Below are positions 36,378 to 41,675 of a stretch of DNA of 64,000 nucleotides, one piece after another. Source of the stretch: an uncultured Lachnospiraceae bacterium. GTDB taxonomy: Bacteria; Bacillota; Clostridia; Lachnospirales; Lachnospiraceae. The stretch is from positions 1-64,000 of the forward strand of contig CACZQN010000014.1 of assembly GCA_902783375.1 (NCBI GenBank), read 5' to 3'. The notes under the pieces are model-generated. The model worked only from the letters and a program-made list of their open reading frames with translations. It searched no databases and was not told the origin of the DNA. Position numbers and translations under genes: made by a program. Positions within the stretch are counted from its first letter, which is position 1. Each line of letters begins with the position of its first letter.

Positions 36378-36581
36378 TCAAAGAATGAGATTGAGCACTG
36401 CCTGGATGCCCATATCCAGAAGTGCAATCACTGCACCAAGTACTACCGTGGAACTAAGCACGGCCACTGTTTCCTTGAAGAGGGTATTCTTATCCGGCCA
36501 GATAATCTTCTTGAATTCCGCTTTTACACCCTTGAAGAAACTGGTTGTCTTCTTCTCGGTTGTATTTGCTCCATCCGCCAT
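36378..36581 (-). CDS. secE: Preprotein translocase subunit SecE
   Basis: A 67-residue single-span SecE: a short amphipathic N-terminal part (FFKGVKAEFKKIIWPDKNTL) with the conserved W-P, then one transmembrane helix. The typical short Gram-positive form. The RBS AAAGGAC precedes the ATG. It lies between rpmG and nusG in the usual order. Confidence 0.95.
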   Translation of the reverse strand: MADGANTTEKKTTSFFKGVKAEFKKIIWPDKNTLFKETVAVLSSTVVLGAVIALLDMGIQAVLNLIL

Positions 36582-36632
36582 GTTCTGTCCTTTCCGGATC
36601 AGGTCATCTCTTCGGAAAATGCTCCGCGAGAC

Positions 36633-36782
36633 TTACCTGGTCTCTCTGTGAAGAGTATGCTTTCTGCAGAATCTGCAATACTTCTTCGTTTCCATTCTCT
36701 CAGGATGGTTCTTCTTTTCTTTCATTGTGTTGTAATTACGCTGCTTGCACTCTGTGCACGCCAATGTAATCTTTGTACGCAT
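36633..36782 (-). CDS. rpmG: 50S ribosomal protein L33
   Basis: A 49-residue L33 starting [19 protein letters not shown] and ending HTLHRETR. Two cysteine pairs (CTEC and CRFC) make it the zinc-binding form. The RBS GGAGGATGATTTC precedes the ATG at 36782. It lies in the canonical rpmG-secE-nusG order and is the first gene of the operon. Confidence 0.95.
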   Translation of the reverse strand: MRTKITLACTECKQRNYNTMKEKKNHPERMETKKYCRFCRKHTLHRETR

Positions 36783-36855
36783 GAAATCATCCTCCTATCA
36801 GTTGAAATTTCCTTAACGAGTTACTCTTTGAGGCATCTTTTTTGGGCATAAAAAA

Positions 36856-36901
36856 AAGACCTCTTTCATCGCCCGTCTACTATAGCATAGAAAGAGGTCT
36901 T
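36856..36901 (-). terminator. Terminator hairpin wrapped around the rpmG operon promoter
   Basis: AAGACCTCTTTC (36856-36867) and GAAAGAGGTCTT (36890-36901) form a 12-bp perfect stem, followed on the minus strand by eight T. The loop contains the promoter -10. Only transcripts arriving from the DUF4230 gene side contain both arms, so incoming transcription would stop while transcripts starting here would not be affected. Confidence 0.8.
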
Positions 36902-36908
36902 CCGTCAA
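36879..36908 (-). promoter_or_regulatory. Promoter of rpmG-secE-nusG-rplK-rplA
   Basis: TTGACG (36903-36908), an 18-bp spacer and TATAGT (36879-36884) with TGC before it (extended -10). Transcription should begin near 36872, about 90 bp before rpmG. Confidence 0.75.
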
Positions 36909-36932
36909 GCAGTTTTTTCCGGAATCATCAAG

Positions 36933-37128
36933 GTTACTATTCACGATCCCGCCACCCACCAGCCACAGACCATCTGTGTTTCACACATCTGTCGCGCCTT
37001 CGGCGCTTTTGTCTGAGGCTGTGGTGGCGGTTCCTGCTTCACAGTCCTGATCCGAATCAGTAAACTGACCCGTTTATGAAATCATAACGGGCTCAGTTTA
37101 CTGATTCGGATCGGCCGTGAATAGTAAC
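36933..37128. repeat. Family B palindromic element, copy B2 (196 bp)
   Basis: A perfect 13-bp terminal inverted repeat GTTACTATTCACG. The inner right part is a long hairpin: a 20-bp stem (37049-37068 with 37093-37112) continued by CCCGTT/AACGGG. The inner left part pairs CCGCCACC and GCCACAGAC with GTCTGAGGC and GGTGGCGG around a GCGCC-TTC-GGCGC hairpin. Bases 37002-37044 match the core of B1 in inverse orientation (42 of 43). It begins three bases after the stop of the DUF4230 gene and fills most of the gap to the rpmG promoter. Confidence 0.87.
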
Positions 37129-37131
37129 TTT

Positions 37132-38292
37132 TTATTCAAACTCCATGTTTACGCGGAATTCCGGTGATACGGCCGTCACCAGCGGCTGGAAGATTTCCCA
37201 GGTCTTCAGTTTCCCGTAATCATCCGCCAGCGCAAAGAGATCCGGCTTCTCAAGCCGTTCCCGCATCGCATCCTCGACTGCCTTCGCCAGTTCGTTCTGC
37301 TGCTCCATGGTAAGCTTGATGTCTCCGAACGACAGGATGCCCTTCTCCGTGTCCTCAAACTCCGTCGCCTCCAGGTCCGGATATATATACTGCAGCACAG
37401 CGTGCGGGATCCGGATGGTCACGGTCCTGGCATCGTTGTCCACCAGAATATGTTCGTCATCCATGTGCGACAGGTCGATCGTATAGACGCCGGAACCGTG
37501 ATAGGTCACGGTCTTCATCTTGGAAAATGCGGCGATTCCGCCAAGTCCTGCCTTGGTGATCGTGGTCGGGATCTCCAGTTCCTGTTCCATGACAACCAGT
37601 TCCTGGTGCTCCGACACACTCCCGAGAATCGCATCCGAGAAATCTGCCACGGTGAATGTGATTGCCGCCGGCCCCTGTTCCAGGACCACATCCGCTTCAT
37701 CCAGCGCATCCGGCACATGCTCCGTCAGCACCGGTCCTCCGAACAGCCCGGATCCGCTGCCGCCACCGTCCGTACTCGTGACTGCCTGCCACGGCCGCCA
37801 TAGAAACAGCATCAGGATCACGCCGACCAGAAGTCCTGCGATCGCGCCCTTGAAGAAATCACCGAGGCGGCCGGATTTCTTTGCAGCTCCGGCAAGTCCT
37901 GCGATCGCAATGCCGCCGGCCTTCGCCAACGCTGCCGCTTTCTCTTCTTTTTCTTTCTTCTCTGCCTCTGCCTTCGCCTGGGCTTCCGCTTCCACCGCAG
38001 CGGCAGCTTCCTCTGCCTCTTTTCGTGCCTTTTCTTCTTCCGCCCGCTTCTTTCTGGCCTCTTCCCGTCTGGCTTCCTGATCTGTCTTCGCCTTCTCGTA
38101 TTCCTCGAGCCGGCGCTTCTCTTCCGCCTTCCGCTCCTCTTCGGCTGCTTTCTGGGCTTTCTGTGCCTTCACATTCTCCGCGATCTGCTTCTTCTTCAGG
38201 GCATCGGCTTCTTCCTTCTGCTTTTTCGCCTTCTCCCCCGAAGCCACTTCCGCCTTCGCAGAGATCGTCACATCCTTTTTCTTATCTGCCAT
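37132..38292 (-). CDS. DUF4230 protein with TolA-like coiled coil and one membrane span
   Basis: A 386-residue protein. Residues 1-135 are a highly charged Ala/Lys/Glu coiled coil resembling TolA; about 140-175 are Gly/Ala-rich followed by a single transmembrane helix (AIAGLLVGVILMLFLW); a Gly/Ser linker follows; residues 195-386 resemble DUF4230, an extracytoplasmic domain of unknown function. The long helical part would lie in the cytoplasm. The RBS AAGGAAAG precedes the ATG. It lies 59 bp downstream of a degenerate ABC ATPase gene on the same strand, suggesting a functional pair. Confidence 0.78.
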   Translation of the reverse strand: MADKKKDVTISAKAEVASGEKAKKQKEEADALKKKQIAENVKAQKAQKAAEEERKAEEKRRLEEYEKAKTDQEARREEARKKRAEEEKARKEAEEAAAAVEAEAQAKAEAEKKEKEEKAAALAKAGGIAIAGLAGAAKKSGRLGDFFKGAIAGLLVGVILMLFLWRPWQAVTSTDGGGSGSGLFGGPVLTEHVPDALDEADVVLEQGPAAITFTVADFSDAILGSVSEHQELVVMEQELEIPTTITKAGLGGIAAFSKMKTVTYHGSGVYTIDLSHMDDEHILVDNDARTVTIRIPHAVLQYIYPDLEATEFEDTEKGILSFGDIKLTMEQQNELAKAVEDAMRERLEKPDLFALADDYGKLKTWEIFQPLVTAVSPEFRVNMEFE

Positions 38293-38351
38293 CTCATCTT
38301 TCCTTCACCGGATACTGCCGGATCCCTTCCCGTCATCCTGTCCGTGAACCC

Positions 38352-38930
38352 TTACAGGTGAATCTTCCTTGCGAACTCCATCCCCGTCTCGCTGCGCGAT
38401 GCCATCAGGATCGGTCTCGTTCCGACCGCATGGAAGAGGTAATCCGTGATCTTCTTTCTGTCCTCTTCATTCATCCCGAGGAACGGCTCATCCAGCACGA
38501 TGAAATCCGACGGGATGCTGAGTGCCCGCACGAATTCCACGAACCGGCGCTCCTTCTCCGTCAGCTGCATCACCGGCAGCTTCAGGCGGTCTTTTTCAAG
38601 GAACAGGCTCAGATCCTCGATCGCTCGGCCCTTGGTTACACGGAAATGCACTTTTTTCACATTCCAGATCGCATTCTTCTTCGGCTCCAGCTGCCCGTCC
38701 TGCGACATATAGGAACTCACCAGCGTCGGATACTTGTAATCCCCGAGCCGCGTCACCTTTCCTGCATCCGGCTGGATCAGCCCCATGAAAATCTTCAGTA
38801 CCGTCGTCTTCCCGGCTCCTTCCGGCCCGATCAGCGCGTAATATTTCCCATCCTCAACCGTGAGGGTAAAATCATTCAGGACATTTCTTCCGTCAAATGC
38901 CTTTGTCACATGCTCCAGATAAATGGTCAT
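38352..38930 (-). CDS. Short ABC-type ATPase with degenerate signature
   Basis: A 192-residue ABC ATPase. Walker A GPEGAGKTT is intact near 35-43, the Q-loop MSQD is present, and Walker B is FIVLDEP, but the LSGGQ signature is replaced by LTEKE and the switch histidine position reads MASRS. It is about 30 residues shorter than usual. The start MTIYLEHVTKAFDG follows AAGGAGACC. There is no permease gene; the only partner candidate is the DUF4230 membrane protein encoded next. Whether it hydrolyses ATP is open. Confidence 0.78.
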   Translation of the reverse strand: MTIYLEHVTKAFDGRNVLNDFTLTVEDGKYYALIGPEGAGKTTVLKIFMGLIQPDAGKVTRLGDYKYPTLVSSYMSQDGQLEPKKNAIWNVKKVHFRVTKGRAIEDLSLFLEKDRLKLPVMQLTEKERRFVEFVRALSIPSDFIVLDEPFLGMNEEDRKKITDYLFHAVGTRPILMASRSETGMEFARKIHL

Positions 38931-39062
38931 CGCAGGTCTCCTTCCAGTTCTGCTCTGATTGCTCTGCCTGATTCTTCTGCAGTCCTGCAATCAATTTTAA
39001 CGATTGCACGTCCTCCCGTCAACTACTCTCTTTCGGTATGGCAAACAATGCGAGATAAGTAT

Positions 39063-39091
39063 TTGCATATAGCAGCAGATTCCGATATACT
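39063..39091 (+). promoter_or_regulatory. Promoter reading through repeat A2 into the MBL hydrolase gene
   Basis: TTGCAT (39063-39068), a 17-bp spacer and TATACT (39086-39091). Transcription should start near 39098, placing the whole A2 element in the 5' leader of the MBL gene at 39365. The rest of the 38931-39062 stretch shows nothing recognisable. Confidence 0.65.
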
Positions 39092-39114
39092 TTACTATAG
39101 AAGCAATTCTTTAT

Positions 39115-39306
39115 GTAACTGTTCAGGACCGACAAGAATTCGAGAGAAAGCGGCTGAAAGCTTGCTTTCATAGCCGCCTTCTTTCGAATTCTTACCGGCC
39201 TTGATGGCAGGGGTTGCCACGCAACCTCGGGCGTATAGACAAGAGTTGCGAAGCAACGATTAGACGCGAAGCGTCGGTCTATACGATGTCGGTCCTGAAC
39301 AGTTAC
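39115..39306. repeat. Family A palindromic element, copy A2 (192 bp, composite)
   Basis: Perfect 20-bp terminal inverted repeats beginning GTAACTGTTCAGGACCGAC. The inside has a long hairpin (AAGAATTCGA at 39134-39143 with TCGAATTCTT at 39184-39193, and GCGGCT/AGCCGC nested), then GGTTGC-CAC-GCAACC (39212-39226), then a sub-element closed by CGTATAGAC/GTCTATACG (39232-39285) containing GTTGC-GAA-GCAAC and GACGC-GAA-GCGTC. That sub-element matches the inner arms of A1 in reverse orientation. Flanks TTCTTTAT and TTCTTTGT could be an imperfect target duplication. Confidence 0.88.
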
Positions 39307-39364
39307 TTCTTTGTAGCAATTATGCATATGACATATGAATGGTAAGCTGCTGGAGGAACACGCC

Positions 39365-40195
39365 ATGAACATCAGAAGAAGTGTAGCCGGACAGGCTATG
39401 CCGGCTGAAACCGTAAAACTTGAGAAGGATGCCTTCCGTAAACAGGACGGAACTACCATCGCCTGGCTCGGCGGCGCCGGGATCTTCATCAACGCCAGGG
39501 GCACCAATATCATGGTGGACCCGGTGCTGGAAGGCTTTGATATGCCGCTGCTGATCGATCAGGCAATCACGCCGGAAGAAGTGCCGGTGCTGGACGCTGT
39601 TCTGATCACACACATTGACAACGACCACTTCAGCAAGCTGACGCTCCACGATCTGGAAGCGGTCACCCGCTCCATCCATGCACCACAGTATGTGGCAGAG
39701 GATGCGCGGAACGACGGCCTTTCTGCCGAAGGACATGGAATCGGTGAGCACTTCACCGTTTCGGCAGCAGGTGGTGCTGCCTCAGATGCACTGACGGTCA
39801 CCCTCACACCGACCCGGCACAACTGGCAGAATTATCTTCCGGAGTACAACTACCGGGAATGGAAGGAAGAGGACTACTGCGGATTCCGGATCGAGACACC
39901 GGACGGTGTGATCTGGGTCCCGGGCGATTCCCAGCCGATTCCCGCACTCTTTACCCAGGAAGCACCGGACGCCATCCTCTTCGACTTCTCCGACAATGAC
40001 TGGCACATCGGATTTGAAGGAGCCGTCAAGATGGCCGCCACCTATCCGGATGCAAAGCTGATCTGCATCCACTGGGGAACCGTCGACGCACCTGAATTCA
40101 CACCATTCAACGGCGACCCGGAGCGCATCCGGGCAGCCATCATCAACCCGGAACGTCTTTACGCGTTGGCCCCGGGCGAGCTGCTGACACTGTAA
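39365..40195 (+). CDS. MBL-fold metal-dependent hydrolase, UlaG-like
   Basis: A 276-residue metallo-beta-lactamase-fold hydrolase of the UlaG/COG2220 type. The metal motif THIDNDH is at 82-88; later ligands are expected in PTRHNWQ, PGDSQP and IHWGTVD. UlaG itself is an L-ascorbate-6-phosphate lactonase, but the family is broad and the substrate is unknown. The start at 39365 follows GGAGGAACACGCC; a start ten codons earlier has no RBS. The last 31 bp of the gene are repeated just downstream. Confidence 0.82.
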   Translation: MNIRRSVAGQAMPAETVKLEKDAFRKQDGTTIAWLGGAGIFINARGTNIMVDPVLEGFDMPLLIDQAITPEEVPVLDAVLITHIDNDHFSKLTLHDLEAVTRSIHAPQYVAEDARNDGLSAEGHGIGEHFTVSAAGGAASDALTVTLTPTRHNWQNYLPEYNYREWKEEDYCGFRIETPDGVIWVPGDSQPIPALFTQEAPDAILFDFSDNDWHIGFEGAVKMAATYPDAKLICIHWGTVDAPEFTPFNGDPERIRAAIINPERLYALAPGELLTL

Positions 40196-40245
40196 TCCGC
40201 TGTTGGGCCAACCCGGCGTTGGCCCCGGGCGAGCTGTTTAACCTG
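40165..40245 (+). repeat. Duplicated 3' end of the MBL hydrolase gene
   Basis: Bases 40165-40195 (GCGTTGGCCCCGGGCGAGCT then GCTGACACTGTAA) recur at about 40213-40245 with a few changes, so the second copy would again encode Ala-Leu-Ala-Pro-Gly-Glu-Leu followed by two residues and a stop. The duplicate ends seven bases before repeat A3. Confidence 0.8.
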
Positions 40246-40251
40246 TAACCT

Positions 40252-40359
40252 GTAAATCGTTCAGGACCGACATCTTTAGGAGTTCGACTAAGTCGAACTC
40301 CACCGCAAGCTTCGTGGCTGATCGTTGCTTCGCAACTTTTACCGTTCCTGAACAATTAC
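40252..40359. repeat. Family A palindromic element, copy A3 (108 bp, diverged)
   Basis: It has the same length and inner order as A1: GGAGTTCGAC-TAA-GTCGAACTCC, a degraded middle arm around GCTTCGTGGC, and GTTGC-TTC-GCAAC. The terminal arms (GTAAATCGTTCAGGACCGAC and CCGTTCCTGAACAATTAC) are imperfect. It lies between the MBL gene and the aldo-keto reductase gene, 26 bp before the latter's ATG, so it is probably in the leader of that gene. Confidence 0.86.
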
Positions 40360-40385
40360 AATTTTGTTTGGAAAGGGGATATGGT

Positions 40386-41552
40386 ATGTATTACAACGAG
40401 ATGGCCGGTGAGCGGGTTTCTGCTCTCGGTATGGGGAACATGCGTCTTCCTACCATCGGTGGGGATCCGAATGCAAAGATTGACTGGGAGAAGGCGCAGG
40501 AAATCATCGATTATGCGTATGCGCACGGGATCAACTATTATGACACGGCGTTCCGCTATCATGGTGGAGAAAGCGAGACCTTCATCGGCGAGGCGCTGAA
40601 GAAGTATCCACGCGACACCTGGTTCCTGGCGGATAAATTCCCGGGCCATATGATGAAGCGCAAGGGAAATGGTGTTCTGGAGTTCACTGCCGCACTGACG
40701 GGCATTCCGGATTCCACCGTCCCGGAAGTCTTTGAAGGACAGCTGCGCAAATGCCAGGTCGATTATTTCGATTTTTATCTGCTCCACAACATGAACGAGG
40801 GATCCTATGATCTCTACACCGACGAGGACCTCGGCGTGGTCAAATATCTGCAGGAACAGAAGGCGCTCGGAAAGATCCGCCACCTCGGCTTCTCTTCTCA
40901 TGGCCATGCAGAAGTCATCGATCAGTTCCTGACCAAATACGAAGGTGTCTTTGAATTCGTCCAGATTCAGCTGAACTACCTCGACTGGAAGCTGCAGGAT
41001 GCTGCAAAGAAGGTCGAAGTCATTGCAAAGCACGGGCTAAAGGTTGTCGTGATGGAAGGCATCCGCGGCGGCCGTCTTGCAGCGCTTCCGGCTGAACAGA
41101 TGGCAAAGCTCACCGCACTCCGTCCGGATGATTCCGCGGCAAGATGGGCACTCCGCTTCCTGCAGTCTGTTCCGGAAGTCGGCGTTACACTCTCCGGCAT
41201 GACGGCGATCGAGCAGATCATCGACAACGTCGCTACCTATGAAAAAGCAAATCCAGTCAATGATGAAGAGCGTGCTGTGCTCGCTTCCGTTGCGGATTCG
41301 ATGCTCTCCTGGGTTCCATGTACCGCATGCCGCTACTGCACCGAAGGCTGCCCGATGGAACTGGAGATTCCGTCCATCATCGCCCGCTACAACGAGAAGA
41401 AGAACGGCGGCACCGTGAATACATTCGGCGATGGAAACACCTACAACGAAGCCCTCGATCCGGCCAGATGCATCGGCTGTGGTGCCTGCGCAGCAATCTG
41501 CCCGCAGAGCATCCAGATCCCGGACATCATGAGCGAGTTTGCCGCCATGTAA
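40386..41552 (+). CDS. Aldo-keto reductase with C-terminal ferredoxin-type 4Fe-4S domain
   Basis: A 388-residue protein: a TIM-barrel aldo-keto reductase (about 1-290; catalytic Asp53, Tyr58 and Lys84 visible) fused to a C-terminal iron-sulfur region with two cysteine sets, CTACRYCTEGC at about 312-322 and CIGCGACAAICP at about 362-373. Such fusions are common in anaerobes and suggest electron flow from ferredoxin-like donors. The start at 40386 follows GAAAGGGG; an in-frame frame extension through repeat A3 is not supported. Substrate unknown. Confidence 0.9.
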   Translation: MYYNEMAGERVSALGMGNMRLPTIGGDPNAKIDWEKAQEIIDYAYAHGINYYDTAFRYHGGESETFIGEALKKYPRDTWFLADKFPGHMMKRKGNGVLEFTAALTGIPDSTVPEVFEGQLRKCQVDYFDFYLLHNMNEGSYDLYTDEDLGVVKYLQEQKALGKIRHLGFSSHGHAEVIDQFLTKYEGVFEFVQIQLNYLDWKLQDAAKKVEVIAKHGLKVVVMEGIRGGRLAALPAEQMAKLTALRPDDSAARWALRFLQSVPEVGVTLSGMTAIEQIIDNVATYEKANPVNDEERAVLASVADSMLSWVPCTACRYCTEGCPMELEIPSIIARYNEKKNGGTVNTFGDGNTYNEALDPARCIGCGACAAICPQSIQIPDIMSEFAAM

Positions 41553-41580
41553 CGTAGACGGGAATTCACACTGCCAGCAA

Positions 41581-41658
41581 AAAACCCCCAGAACACTCTG
41601 CGTAGGCGCATGTAAGCGTTAGCGCACCAGCGCCCAAGCAGAGTGTTCTGGGGGTTTT
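41581..41658. terminator. Long-stem bidirectional terminator
   Basis: A 21-bp perfect stem (41581-41601 with 41638-41658; AAAACCCCCAGAACACTCTG and its complement) encloses a 36-base loop that itself contains GGCGC/GCGCC. A and T tails on both sides serve the convergent aldo-keto reductase and GH31 genes. Confidence 0.88.
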
Positions 41659-41675
41659 CTTTGGTGAGTGCTGAA

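Noticed and set aside
38352..38930. Frameshifted pseudogene for the short ABC ATPase
   Set aside because: The frame is intact, has a good RBS and both Walker motifs; degeneration is limited to the signature and switch histidine, so a divergent but real gene is more likely.
22282..40359. A CRISPR array or tRNA cluster explaining the repeats
   Set aside because: The copies are dispersed, each is a palindrome of 100-200 bp, and there are no regular spacers. The cloverleaf shape lacks tRNA sequence features such as a T-loop GTTCRA or an anticodon arm of the right size.
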